64,000 nt of DNA from Antedon mediterranea. Its lineage: Eukaryota; Echinodermata; Crinoidea; Comatulida; Antedonidae. Below the pieces are notes generated by a model. That model had not been told where the DNA came from. It saw only the letters and a program-made list of their open reading frames with translations, and ran no database searches. How positions within the stretch are numbered: position 1 is the first letter of the stretch; every line of letters starts with the position of its first letter. The stretch lies in the NCBI RefSeq assembly GCF_964355755.1, contig NC_092672.1:20148501-20212500 (forward strand), given 5' to 3'. The position numbers and the translations under genes were made by a program. Positions 1-12,000 of this stretch are shown piece after piece.

Positions 1-123
1 CGTAATCATCGTCATCTTCATCATGAACGGCTGCATCTGTCCTTTTTTTTTAGCCAAGCGTGAGAAAAAAACTTGCTATCTGCTATGCAGTTAAAAATTC
101 ACTCTTGCTGTGTCTGGTCGATC
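1..123. other. Window edge, no gene seen
   Basis: Short AT-rich stretch beyond the C-terminal end of the minus-strand pseudogene. A run of T near position 50 is the only notable item. Confidence 0.5.
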
Positions 124-1042
124 TCATCTCTCGTAAGACATCACATGGATCAGGTTTCTGTCCTGTCTGAAGTGTTTCTCTAGGGAAGAGTACCTCTGAT
201 ATGACCTAATGCAACCTTGTTCGCGACAAAAGAACAGTTTGATGGAGGTGCCAGGACTTTCTTCACTTTCTATTTGGTCGTCGTCATTTATATTAGCTTG
301 TTCTTCGTGAGATGTCTTGGCTTGTATTCTTGCTTTTACTGTAATAAATGATACTTGATTTTGATCAGACGTTGTATCCTTGTTATTAATTAAATTGGGT
401 AGTTTCGAGGGAACACAGAATTTACTCAAAAGTAGATTTTGACTTGCACCAATACCATACGCCATCCACACCTTCATGGACCTGCTTCCATACTCTATGT
501 TGTTGATGTGACTCACGCCTTTACATTTCCCTGCTGCACAAATAGTACCAGTAGGTAAAGCACAAACTATGACTTTCACTCCAGGAATGCCTCCAAAGGA
601 CTCAATTGCTGCCTTCATCTGCTCTGGATTATCTTTCCTGAATTAAGATATTTATTCATGTGATTTTTTATACTGGCTGCCTTGCGGTCACATGCACCCT
701 CCCCCCCCTCCCCCCCCCCCCAAAAAAAATCAATACGTCGGATTTTGATCTTAGTTTCTTTCGCTATCTTTGGTAACGAGAGTAATGTTAGGGCAGAGTG
801 GTAGCATCCTGCATTATCTAGGGTGCTATAGATGGAAGCTGCCTCAACACATCGTTGATGATTGACACAACAGTAGTACTTTCTTGACTGCAAGATTTAA
901 ATATATGCACAAACGTAAGCATCTGTACCTCTCTATCTTTATTCTTTTTCGTCAAGACTGTTATGTGCCACGGAAGTCCACGCTTTCCAAACCAGTCTCT
1001 TTGGCTTTCGCGATATTTACGTGGTACAAACTTCATCGCCTA
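124..1042 (-). pseudogene. Broken orphan-family gene: RNase-H/DDE-like block plus C2H2 finger
   Basis: Read on the minus strand, three overlapping frames give consecutive parts of one protein. The first (about 1039 to 850) contains KYRESQRDWFGKRGLPWHIT. The second (about 880 to 640) contains LDNAGCYHS and, after a G-rich insertion, GACDRKAA. The third (618 to 124) contains IESFGGIPGV and a C2H2 finger starting FFCREQGC. From memory this order matches a multicopy family of uncharacterised invertebrate proteins; the DNAGCYHS and G-K-G-A-x-D-R blocks resemble an RNase-H-fold DDE nuclease (inference). Frame changes near 850 and 640 break it, and a C-rich tract at 705-720 has eroded the region before the GACDR block. 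An AG before the GCGATGAAG at about 1041 could be a 3' splice site, so a spliced gene is not excluded. More minus-strand reading frame lies at 1094-1309 but I cannot tie it to the family. Confidence 0.6.
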
Positions 1043-1319
1043 AACGTCAAATCTCCTAAAATATCATGTCGTGCAGCGTCTTGGTTAATGGATCTAAAAT
1101 ATGGCTGCTCGACTAAGAATTAGGTCTACCTCACTATCGATGCCCGTAAACCTAAACATGGATCTGTGTGCAGCGATTTCCTTCTGGCATGCTTGTAAAG
1201 GTAGGACTTCAGTGCTCTGTTTGCGGTCTTTTCTATCAAATCCACAAGCTCCGCCAACAACCGATTTAAAAGAACATGAAATCTCCATGTTGTTTGAACT
1301 TAAACCCATCAGACAATAA

Positions 1320-2091
1320 TTATATATATAAGAATTATTTTCAACACGTCTTTACATTGTAAGACATAAACTAAAATGGAAAACAAATCAGTTCCTTTGT
1401 CAACGTCAATGAAGATATCGTTGTCTATCGAATATACGCAGTAAAGTGTTTTGTCTACTGTGGTTAATGTTTTGAAACATTCTTGTTGAGTAAGTTCGAC
1501 CAGGTTCGACAAACAGGAAAACGATAACAAGTTAAAACAAATGTGTTTTTCAGTTTTATGCTATAAACTACGAGAGGATGGATTGATTTATAATAATATG
1601 GTTTGACAAAGCATAAGCCAGTGATTTTTAGTTAATTGCTTAATTTTGTATATTGGTTAGTAATTGAAATTTTAAAAGAAACGTATTTTAGTTTGTGTTT
1701 AAATTGAAACTTAATTCAAAATTAGTTCATGAACTTTCAGTTTATCTTTCAAGTTTGTTTCTCGTAATAAAAGTTTGGCTCAAAGCGACTTAGATTCCTA
1801 AATAGAGAACAATAGGTAGATTTAATTGATCTTGCCGACAGATAAAATCTTTGAATTCTTTACAACTTTGTGGCTCTGGTGCGGAGCGCATAATGGTTTC
1901 CCCAATTTTGTTTTACTTGATTCATAAATATTAGTATCTATACTTCAAATTGATGATTTTTTATTTAAAAAAATTTGTCGCACATGAAAAAAAACTTGTT
2001 TGTTTTTACCCTACTTTTTAAGAGTTTTATATATGCTATTTAGTAATTAATTAATAAAAATCTTAGAATTTCATCAAATTTTTTGAAACTT
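1320..2091. other. AT-rich stretch, nothing identified
   Basis: No supported coding, RNA or repeat structure was seen between the pseudogene and the tandem duplication. Confidence 0.5.
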
Positions 2092-3310
2092 TAATAAATT
2101 ATTATCAACATTGCTAGTTAATGTAAGTCTAAAATATTTGGCTTCCAGAGGCTGTTAAACTTAATGTAAATTATACACCAAAAATTAACAAAATTGGCCG
2201 AAAATCGTTATTTTTCGATTTTCTCGAAAACTAAGCGATATTTTACCAAAAAACTACACATCAGGTTTACTTACATCAAGGTCTACCATATGTGGAAACT
2301 ATGTGCCAATTCAAAATTGTGACCCTTGCCAAATCAGTATTAAACATTTTGTGTAACATAAATATAGTTTGAATTACTATAGACTATAGTACTATGCATA
2401 TTATGAGTTAGAGGCATTAACCTCTAAGGTTGAAGTAACCCACTTATCCCCAAACAAAAAAGTAAACAAAACATTTCTAATTTTCCATGAGCATTCGTTG
2501 TACAGCAGCAGCCGACAAACATACACACTAATCAAACAATTGTCATCTATATGAGGAAGGATCGTTTTGACCATTATTCAATGATTATCTGACGGTAATT
2601 ATTACATGGCCTCTATGTTGACAGCCAAAACAAAGTCATTGTTATTGAAAATAGGTCTTACAAACTAATGTCTGCATACTGTACATATCTCAAAGACCCT
2701 CTGTGCACATGCCCAGTTTGAGTTTACAAATTCCCATTTAGACTTTCTTACCAGACGTGCTTTGGGGTGTGCTCATGCCCAGTTTGTGTTTCTAAATACC
2801 CATTTTTTCAGCCTTAGTAATCTATTATAAGCTTGTGCATGGCTAATGCTTCCGTTCTCTTGAATGTAACTGCCTAAAGGACTGGTGCGAAAATTATTGT
2901 TTACTTTTGAAAATTAACTTTTTTTATTTATTTTATTTACTGAAGTATAAAAAATGTTGATGGGATAAGCAATGATTATGGAACATACAGCACTTTATTT
3001 GTTTATTGGTATACTCCTGGTGAGCATGGTCTACTATGAAAGTTTTAGCCTCAGTGAATATTATTCACATCCTATACACAATGTATTGAACTTTTTGTCT
3101 TCAATGTTCATCAAAATAATATATTAATATCAGATTATTTATTTTTGTTTTAAAATCATTAGTTATATAGGATTTATATAATTTTTTATTAGATAATTGT
3201 TAGTTGCATTAAATTTGTTTTGAAATGTCAGTATGTATACATATGAATAAATAATGTTTATTATTTCTTTTATAATTACTGTATAAGGTCTTATTTCCAG
3301 TGATTGTTTG
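2092..3310. repeat. Copy 1 of a 1.2-kb tandem duplication
   Basis: Starts at TAATAAATTATTATCAA and ends after TTTCCAGTGATTGTTTG. The same sequence begins again immediately at 3311 with only scattered differences along its length. No long reading frame is preserved, so the unit looks non-coding. A family of AATCGTTATTTTTCGATT-type short palindromes lies near its start. Confidence 0.9.
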
Positions 3311-4632
3311 TAATAAATTATTATCAAGATGCTAGTTAATGTAAGTCTAAAATATTTGGCTTCCAGAGGCTGTTAAACTTAATGTAAATTATACACCAAA
3401 AATTAACAAAATTGGCCGAAAATCGTTATTTTTCGATTTTCTCGAAAACTAAGCGATATTTTACCAAAAAACTACACATCAGGTTTACTTACATCAAGGT
3501 CTACCATATGTGAAAACTATGTGCCAATTCGAAGTTTTGACCCTTGCCACCTAATGTTTGATTTTTAGTGACTGGCTCTCCTAATAATTTAAGAAATAAA
3601 GATTTATTATCAATTATTTTTGTTTAAAAATCAGTATTAAACATTTTGTGTAACATAAATATAGTTTGAATTACTATAGACTATAGTACTATGCATATTC
3701 TGAGTTAGAGGCATTAACCTCTAAGGTTGAAGTGACCCGCTTATCCCCAAACAAAAAAGTAAACAAAACATTTCTAATTTTCCATGAGCCTTCGTTGTAC
3801 AGCAGCAGCCGACAAACATACACACTAATCAAACAATTTTCATCTATATACACCCCATTTGGCAAAAATATTTATCATAGAGGAAGGATCGTTTTGACCA
3901 TTATTCAATGATATATCTGACGGTAATTATTACATGGCCTCTATGTTGACAGCCAAAACAAAGTCATTGTTATTGAACATAGGTCTTACAAACTAATGTC
4001 TGCATACTGTACATATCTCAAAGACCCTCTGTGCACATGCCCAGTTTGAGTTTACAAATTCCCATTTAGACTTTCTTACCAGACGTGCTTTGGGGTGTGC
4101 TTATGCCCAGTTTGTGTTTCTAAATACCCATTTTTTCAGCCTTAGTAATCTATTATAAGCTTGTGCATGGCTAATGCTTCCGTTCTCTTGAATGTAACTG
4201 CCTAAAGGACTGGTGCGAAAATTATTGCTTACTTTTGAAAATTAACTTTTTTTATTTATTTTATTTACTGAAGTATAAAAAATGTTGATGGGATAAGCAA
4301 TGTTTATGGAACATACAGCACTTTATTTGTTTATTGGTATACTCCTGGTGAGCATGGTCTACTATGAAAGTTTTAGCCTCAGTGAATATTATTCACATCC
4401 TATACACAATATATTGAACTTTTTGTCTTCAATGTTCATCAAAATAATATATTAATATCAGATTATTTATTTTTGTTTTAAATTAGTTATATAGGATTTA
4501 TATAATTTTTTATTAGATAATTGTTAGTTGCATTAAATTTGTTTGAAATGTCAGTATGTATACATATGAATAAATAATGTTTATTATTTCTTTTATAATT
4601 ACTGTATAATGTCTTATTTCCAGTGATTGTTT
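3311..4632. repeat. Copy 2 of a 1.2-kb tandem duplication
   Basis: Direct, head-to-tail copy of 2092-3310. It differs by about 79 extra bases at 3549-3627 and about 29 extra bases near 3850, plus point changes. Both length differences fall in otherwise conserved sequence, so they are either insertions here or deletions in copy 1. Confidence 0.9.
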
Positions 4633-5661
4633 TTGTTATATCCTTGAAATAAAAAGAATATAACATTTTTTTTGGTGTAAATTTTAATAATTTTAATAAG
4701 TCAATTCAATAAATATAAAACACTAATAATAAAGATGTTATAAAATCTATTAAAATGTATAAATTTTAATATGTTTTACATTGATATGATTTGTTTGGTT
4801 CTTGGTAGTATTCTGGCATCAGCCAAATCTTCACCCATTTTAAAGACAGGCTTGAGCTATCCAGGGAGGTATGAAAATGGTCATGGTATTTCTAAAAACT
4901 GTCCATTTGATCTAACAAATTTAAAAAATGAAAACATGTTTATACATATATCTGTTATTATGTGGTTCAAAAAGATGTCTACAATTAACTTGTTTATCTA
5001 TTTTAGTCGTGTGCAACGTGACTCTACAGCTCACTATGTTGGTCGGTCGGTAAACACTAACTCAAATTTGCGCACACGACTGCAGCCATGTATATGGCCT
5101 TGTTTTTTATCAGATTAAACTCAACATTAATATTGTTACAATCAATATTTAAACTAATGTGTGTATGTCAAACCTCTCAAGACGGACAATTTTTTGTTGG
5201 TACACTAACAAATCTTTCTTTAGAATAGTGCAGGCCATTATCTCTGATAATATAAAATAATAGATTTGCATTACATACAAAATAATAACCATGTGCAAGG
5301 CTTCCAATTGAAATGAAAGTACAAAAGCAATCGATAAATAGGATATGCTACACTCACAATAACTTGTACTAGCTAATGCCACCATCACACCATAGAGCAA
5401 TGAACTATTTCTTTGCTCTATGATCGCACAAAAAATAATTTAAATATGAAGTTTTAAACATGCTCCTGAAAGTAAAAGTTGGTACACTAAACCAATCTAG
5501 TAATTTAATATTTAAACAATATTAAATTTAAAAAAAAGTTAAATAATTAAAATACAAGGCAACAGCATTTTTATTTAAAAACTGGAATAATAATAAAAAT
5601 GTATACAAAAGTAGAAATAAAATTTTAAAAAGCTAATTTGATAGCATTTGCATTGTGTATA
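4633..5661. other. AT-rich stretch, no convincing gene
   Basis: A 115-codon plus-strand frame at 4771-5118 has no recognisable motif, ordinary AT-rich composition and no partner exon. I do not support it as a gene. Confidence 0.5.
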
Positions 5662-5698
5662 CTAGATGGTACGCTCGCTTCGCTCGCGTACCATCTAG
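5662..5698 (-). repeat. CTAG-ended hairpin, possible Helitron-like 3' terminus
   Basis: Perfect 13-bp stem CTAGATGGTACGC / GCGTACCATCTAG around an 11-base loop. Read on the minus strand the hairpin ends in CTAG followed by T, the form expected for a Helitron 3' end, although the usual few-base gap between stem and CTRR is absent. Sequence to its right (to about 6310) recurs in rearranged, inverted form at 34.6-35.3 kb, so it belongs to an interspersed repeat. Confidence 0.5.
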
Positions 5699-6541
5699 GT
5701 CGTGCCCACAGATGGTTCTCGAATACATAATAATTTCAGCGTTAAAAAACTGGCGATTTCAAATGTACGTACCGCAGGACAATAATACATGTCGTTTACA
5801 GGAACGAATAAATAGACACTGATTTATGTACTCAACTAAAATTAGCACCCTGGGAATTATTTCTGAAAGAGAAACTTGTCACAAAATGAGACCAATTGTT
5901 TAAGTCAAATTTAAACAAACTTATTTGTGTTTTGTATGTAAAATTAGGGTTGAGGGATGGGGAAGAGGATGGGTGCAAAGAGGAACACTTTTTAAATATA
6001 TTCTTTATCCATTTAGTAACGAAATATTAATTGTTTTCATGTTTTACAAATAATATACCACTACACACAGTAAAACATTGCGATTTAATACTTTGTTGAA
6101 ACTATCACCGTCCTAGTCGATTGAAATAGTACAGTATTTATTTATTTTTATTTATAAATATTAAATTATCTAACTCAACTTAATTAGTAGGCCTAAAGGT
6201 TTTCAATTGTTTCCTAGAGCCAATTCATACTTAAGTTGGTTCCTACCCTACCCACCAAAGTTGTTCTGCGTTTAGGGAATGTGATGTACCGTAGGCCTAT
6301 CCTCTACTGGTTTTACAACGCTACTCATGCCAGTGAGGGAAGGGTGATGATGTGGGTGGTTTAACTGCAATAATAAAGATGTGTACATAATATACGGCGA
6401 GTGAAAACGCTAGCTCATTATCCGTTAAAAAAAAATTATATCCAACCTCTGCAGCACAGATTGAAAAAAAAAAATTCTGTTATGAGTATACAGTACTTGC
6501 CTTTACGACGCCTGAGGGAATAGACGCTTGTGGAACAGAGA
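5699..6541. repeat. Interspersed repeat, segments shared with 34.6-35.3 kb
   Basis: Three blocks reappear inverted in the third visible intron. They are TTCTCGAATAC near 5717, the block around ATTATCTAACTCAACTTAAT near 6165, and TTTTACAACGCTACTCATG near 6312. Their order differs between the two places, which suggests repeated nesting or rearrangement. No transposase frame was seen. Confidence 0.5.
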
Positions 6542-6700
6542 TTGGAATGTTCCATTCATCGCAAATCAATACATTTGTATAAACGTATATTAATTCTATC
6601 AAAATAGTATTTTTTAAAGAAAATCGGCCTGTCTTCAACATTATGATGCTGTACTCGAGCTGTTCAACCGGTTTTCAGCCATTAAAAACAATTATCGTAG
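6542..6700 (+). repeat. Interspersed repeat segment, copy A
   Basis: About 160 bases from TTGGAATGTTCC to ATTAAAAACAATTATC recur in direct orientation at 33686-33832 with small indels. The segment includes GCTGTACTCGAGC and TATAAACGTATATTAA. Confidence 0.8.
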
Positions 6701-7135
6701 GAGGAGATAGGAAAATGCGAAGCATCCTCGCATTATTGTCTGCAGGTATTTATCAAGACGGACATCCATTAGACAGTGTATACCACGATCGAAAAACACC
6801 CCTATTTGGGGCAAATCGTTGAACCTAAATTCGTTTTAATCGTCAATAACTAATTATCGAACTCAATTTAATTAGTAAACAGGGTTACATCAGGTGGTTA
6901 AAATCAGTACCAAAAGTACGAACCAACTTTATATACCATCGAGTAAACATTCTAGAAATAACGCGCGTTTTACCGAATTTTGCCCTTACGTAAATTTATA
7001 TATAGATGATCACACAGCAAATACAAGTTACAAATTGAATTTGAAAATTGACACTTAATGGATGTATAATTATATAAAATATTAATTAACTAATAAATAT
7101 GTAAAAGATGTAACTTGTATGATTTAATATTTTAG
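6701..7135. other. Intron sequence upstream of first visible ankyrin exon
   Basis: No gene or repeat identified. It ends in the 3' splice site TTTAAT ATTTTAG immediately before the exon. Confidence 0.5.
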
Positions 7136-7234
7136 GTTGGACGCTCAGCTTTGCATGTGGCAGCTACGGGAGGTCACTCAGACTGCTGTAACCTGCTGGT
7201 TGATGCAGGGTCAGACATCAATATCCAAGACAGA
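7136..7234 (+). CDS. Ankyrin-repeat exon 1 of those visible (partial gene)
   Basis: A 99-bp phase-0 exon bounded by TTTTAG and GTAAGT. It encodes exactly one 33-residue ankyrin repeat. Visible consensus parts are GRSALHVAATGGHSD, then NLLVDAGSDIN ending in QDR, so the TALH-, AA..GH- and LL..GA.(D)N-type positions are all present. Ankyrin repeats are two-helix protein-binding modules; this gene's ligand and location in the cell cannot be told from the exon. The next exon of the same phase and length is at 24370, across a 17.1-kb intron. Upstream exons must lie outside the window. Orthology (ankyrin, ANKRD-type or other) is not resolved. Confidence 0.92.
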
Positions 7235-8352
7235 GTAAGTTATACATTCTTTCATAGTCATATTTTTTGATATTTTGTATTTTAAATATAATGATCTTTT
7301 GAGTAACAATATCTGCATGTTATAATGCTATTTAATGTTTTTATTTAACTGTATTGATGCTAGAATTGGCATTATTTGAAGTTTTTCAATATATTTTTTT
7401 CTCTGATATTTAGTCATAAAAATTGCTATGACACTATACATTTTGTTATGTTTAAACATTTCCATTGAACTCTTTATAAAACAATGAAAACTACAGCAAC
7501 ATACTATTGAAATATAATCCTTATTCCAAAGTGTAGATATACAGTAATTAAGTCGGAATTATGTACACTTCTATTACACAAAATTTCAATTTTTTTTAGT
7601 TCATTTTCACAAAACTGTTTAATAACTTTTGAAACACTATGATTCTACCTATATATCACAGAGGTACAAATGATCAAAGATGCTAGTTGATAGACATATA
7701 GACTGTATTCATTTATTTTATAATTATTATCATACTCATTTGCCATACTCTCCGCCATACTCTCCTTTATTCCTTTCAACAACATCACCACCAACTCCAA
7801 CCACCTCCTGGTTATAGTCACCACCACCAATCCCAAGAATGATGATGCAGAATTTGGTTGAGAGCTAAAGTGATCTTTTAATACACACCACAATTATAGT
7901 TCTTTGTTATTAGGTTGTAATTATTTTTTCCATATACAATATAAGATACAGATAGTATATCTGCCACATTTATTCTTTCTTTATACTCAGGATTAACAAA
8001 CATAAATAAAACTGAAATAGCGGCACAAATATAATTTAGTAAGTTATTTACCGTACCTAGTTTTTAACAAATCACCTTACATAATAATTACAGTATCAAA
8101 CCACCATTACAATGTCATACAAAATGTAATTTAAAATAAACAAATCATCATTAGCATAACTAGGTGATGATTGATCCATAGCAATATTTTTAGTCTATTT
8201 AAAAAAATGTTTATTTCTTAAAATTTATTTAGATATACATACACACATAGTAAATTATAGTAAACAAAAAATAAATGGAAATTGTTTAACACTAAACAAC
8301 CTACATTAGAGGTGAAATACCACTAAGAAACACAAGAAAGCTGAACTTAGAC
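7235..8352. other. Intron, nothing identified
   Basis: AT-rich intron between the exon donor and the TTAA-flanked transposon. A short CCACCA-rich stretch at 7750-7835 is low complexity, not coding. Confidence 0.5.
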
Positions 8353-8558
8353 TTAAGAGCCATTGTCTGTAAGAATCAAAGAAATATCAAAAAGAGTGGC
8401 AGACTCAAAAAAATGGATTTCTTTCAAATTTTACACATGGCTATATATGTGTTGAGAGAAATCAAATATGAAGTATTTTTTATTTCACACGTATATTTCC
8501 ATGGCAACGGCCAAATTTGTGTTTTTGACAAATTTTGTCCTTTTTTAAGGTTTTTTAA

Positions 8559-9183
8559 AGCCCCATTCCTTACGTTTTTTGATCTAATTTAAGATCACAA
8601 ACTATATTTAATGTAAAAATAATACTATATCGTCCTATTGCGATAACTTTTTTCGTCTTTAAACGGTTAAAAATGTGAAAAATAAGTCGATTCTAATAAT
8701 TATAGTGGCCCGCTATAAATCCCAAAATGCATTGCGCGCGGATTGATATTTTTGTTTTTCACCTGTAATTCGCCCACTTTTCGATCGATCGTGAGGCCAA
8801 AACAAATGGAAGACTCCTAACTTTTCAGCGAAAATACCGGGTTTTCCCCAATTTGTATCAACTGAGTCTGGCAAAAATAGAAAGACAATTAATGCAGCAA
8901 CTATACAACGTCAGGCTAGGTATATAGCTCGCGTACGATGTTCGTACGTTACCGATGTTTACCAGCTAGGCCTACAAAACTAAGCCTAGCTAGGCTAGGC
9001 CTAAGACCGTCCACGAGAGGTCGATCGCCGCGAGCTACTTAGGTAGTGCATTGTTTCTCACTTTTTATCATAATTTACCATAAAACGTACATTTAAGACA
9101 AGAAACGACATGGTTTAATGTTTTTAAAGTGATATATATGTATTATTTTCCAAAAAACGTCCAAAATTGCAGGGAAGGGGTCT
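8559..9183. mobile_element. Nested 625-bp TTAA element (MITE-like)
   Basis: Imperfect inverted ends AGCCCCATTCCTTACG... on the left and ...GGAAGGGGTCT on the right are flanked by TTAA at 8555-8558 and 9184-9187. It interrupts the left arm of the larger element's inverted repeats. That explains why the two arms only realign after position about 9290. The centre is rich in TAGGCCTA strings and has no coding frame. Confidence 0.7.
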
Positions 9184-10224
9184 TTAAAATGGATATTGGT
9201 ACTACTTTGATGAACGATATTTTTGTGTTGTTCATTTAATTATAAAAAATAATTAGTGTATGCATAATAAGAATGCATTGTGTACCTGTTTCAAATTTTT
9301 TATTTTTTTTTATTTCATACCTTGGGAGATACCATTTATTTAAAAAGGGGTGTTTTTCACTTTTTTTAAATTGTTCAATGCAACTAAACTTTACTTCACC
9401 ATAACGCCCAAAGTGGTGTATTTTTTTAGCTGATTTATTACAAATAGGTAGCTCTAATGTTTAATAATTTATTTCTAAAATAAAATACTGGGGTAAATTT
9501 AAAATCTACAGGCAGTGTTGCGAGAAACATAGGCATTTTTATAAAAAAAAAAACATGGTGTATTAGTAAAAACATTTTATTTTCTTTGATTATTTGATTT
9601 GAAACTCATTGGTCAGAAAAATTCTTAATGTTTTATATAGTTCTAGTTGTGTTGTGAGAAAAAAAAATTAATTTTTATTATAGATTCTGTAATTCCCAGT
9701 TTTAATGTCATTTTATAGGTTATATCCTCTGGAAATTTGAATAAATTATCAGATCGTTGTGAATTTTAATCTTTGCAACAGATTACTCCTCTCTTATTTT
9801 GAAGCTCCTCTTTCATTTGTTTACTTCTTTTATTTGCTAACCTAAGCAGATCCCGCATGCCCATCCACCACCACTTTCGGCCTACCCACCCCGACCAACT
9901 ATAACCACAAAAAGATAAACTGCAACACTTTGGTCGATCATCCATTATAGAGTGTCAAATGCATGCATTCAAGCACCACCCACACTGCCGCTACTATCGC
10001 CCCAATGAATAGACGGATTCAAACTCCTCCATCCCATCCCCTCCCCCTTTCTCCAAGCCCCACCCACCCCAAGTTAAAAATTGCAATGCAAAAGATAGGA
10101 CATAAAGTTAAGTTTTTAGACCCTCGCCTTCAACCCCCTAACTATTTAAAAGTCCTGGATCCACCACTTTCCCATCCCCAAAATAGAACCAATCAAAAGT
10201 CAATGATATATTTCAAATCAGGGC

Positions 10225-10320
10225 TTCAAATCAGGGCTTCAATATTTGTTATAATGTAGCATTAACATACTCAGGTATGTTAATGCTACATTATAACAAA
10301 TATTGAAGCCCTGATTTGAA
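10225..10320. repeat. Perfect 46-bp inverted repeat with 4-base loop
   Basis: Left arm 10225-10270 and right arm 10275-10320 are exact complements around the loop TCAG. The arm starts TTCAAATCAGGGCTTC. A partial extra copy of the arm start (CAAATCAGGGCTTC) lies just before it at 10213. Transcribed, it would fold into a single uninterrupted hairpin. Confidence 0.95.
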
Positions 10321-10440
10321 ATTTCATTTCATTTAAGGTCAGCATGTAAAATATCACACTTTATTATTAAATATTGGTTTTAAATTCTATATTTTTTTTA
10401 CTGTGATGGTTGGATTCAGTATTAATTATTAATTAATAAT

Positions 10441-12000
10441 TATCTGATAATTATTTAATTTCCCTTAGTTATGCATAGCAACAGTTACTATGGTAACTAC
10501 AAATGAGATATTCTTTAGATTTTGCATATTTATCTCATACAAATTTAAATTTGTAGATTATTAGCAGGCATGCCTTATTTGCATTTTCAAATTACCGTTT
10601 CACAAGGTCATATTCGTAAGCACTTTCTTCTGTGATTAATTTTATTCATGAAAACCCCATATTTTATTTACAGCGGCCACCTCCCTTAACGGACGCACTT
10701 TGAAAAGCCTGTTTGTTCTTCCTATCTAATTAGTGCATTTGGTGCTTACCGTAAGCAGCTGCGGGCACCTTTTTATACTAACAATGAGATTTTTTGTAAG
10801 CGGCCAATCAAAAAATGCGATACTTATTGCATGGAATTAGAGGTGCATGTTTATTGTATTTCTTTATATATTAGCTTCATTTTGAAGAGGTTTTAAAAAC
10901 ATTACTGTGAAGAGATGAGAAAACTACACAGATTTTGACCGACAATTTTTCATATAATAAAAGTTTTTTTAATTTGTCTGAAAATGCTAAAAAATACTAA
11001 ACCACTTGATTATAAATAATAATAGGCCTACAATTAGCTGGAAAATTGAGAGGCTCGTTTCGTTAAGAATATCGTATATAGCCATAATAAGTGATTTTGG
11101 CCCTTTATCGGCAGAACCTCCCGTAAGGGGTCACCGCCCGTAAGCGGCCACTTTTCCAGGTCCCGAGGGTGGCCAATTACGGGAGGTTCAACTGTATTTA
11201 AAAAAACAATTATCCTTAGTTATGCATAGAAACAGGTTCTAAGATAACATAAATAATACATTTTGACATAACTTGACCCAACAAATGACCCTTTCACAAG
11301 GTCAGACATTTTCTGGGATTCAGTAGATAAGTAAATTTGGGAAAAGGTAGTAAAGCTATGTAATCAATTGTTTGTAGTCATGAAACCCCATATTATTATT
11401 AAAAATATTGTACTTAGTTACGTATAGAAACAGTTGCTACAATACACTATAGGTAAAATGTTGATGTCATTTGACCTCAATATGTAAACATTTTTTTTTT
11501 CATGAAACTCCATATTTAATTTTTTTTTTTAAATATCATTTGTTACGTAAACAGGTTTAAGATAACACTAAAGGTCATTTTTTTACCTTTATTCAGATTC
11601 GTCAATACTTTCTTTCTGAGATTATTAGGATTCAGTATTTAAAGTAAAATGTTGACCTCAAAATGAATGAATTTACAAGGTCAAGTTTGTCATTAATGGA
11701 ATGCAGTAGAAGTAAAATTTAGAAAAATTCCAAATGCAATCAATTCTTTGTATTTATAAAAACGCCATTTTTTACGTTTAAAAAAAAATTACTTTCCTTA
11801 GTTACACATAGAAATGGTTGCTAAGGTAACACTATAGGTAAAATAAGAAAATTTTTGAGAATTGTTATGAACTATCTTGTAAATTTTGATCAAACATTAA
11901 TAGTTATAGTAAAGTGGGGACCTGTCCTGTTTTGCATTCTGACCCCTTTTGACCTCAAATGACCTATTTACAAGGTCAGATTTTTTTGGGAGGTCTTTCT
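10441..12000 (+). repeat. Diverged tandem repeat, unit about 190 bp
   Basis: The string CCTTAGTTATGCATAGCAAC and its variants recur near 10464, 11214, 11403 and 11797. Each is followed by a GTTGCTA(A/T)GGTAAC-like segment and then TGACCTCAAATGACC and CACAAGGTCA strings. Units are strongly diverged and one gap is filled by the pogo/Tigger-like piece. Confidence 0.6.
10671..11194. mobile_element. pogo/Tigger-like (Tc1/mariner) non-autonomous piece
   Basis: The right end read on the minus strand is CAGTTGAACCTCCCGTAATT flanked by TA. The left end begins inside the same repeat, at CAGCGGCCACCTCCC. Internal CGTAAGCGGCCA motifs occur in both orientations. CAG..GAACCTC termini with TA targets are typical of pogo/Tigger elements. 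The left terminus is truncated and no transposase remains. Confidence 0.6.

Noticed and set aside
4771-5118. 115-codon plus-strand frame
   Set aside because: No recognisable motif, no splice context and AT-driven composition.
9963-10259. 98-codon Pro/Ser/Thr-rich frame
   Set aside because: Lies in C-rich low-complexity DNA inside the TTAA element and runs into the hairpin; no homology.
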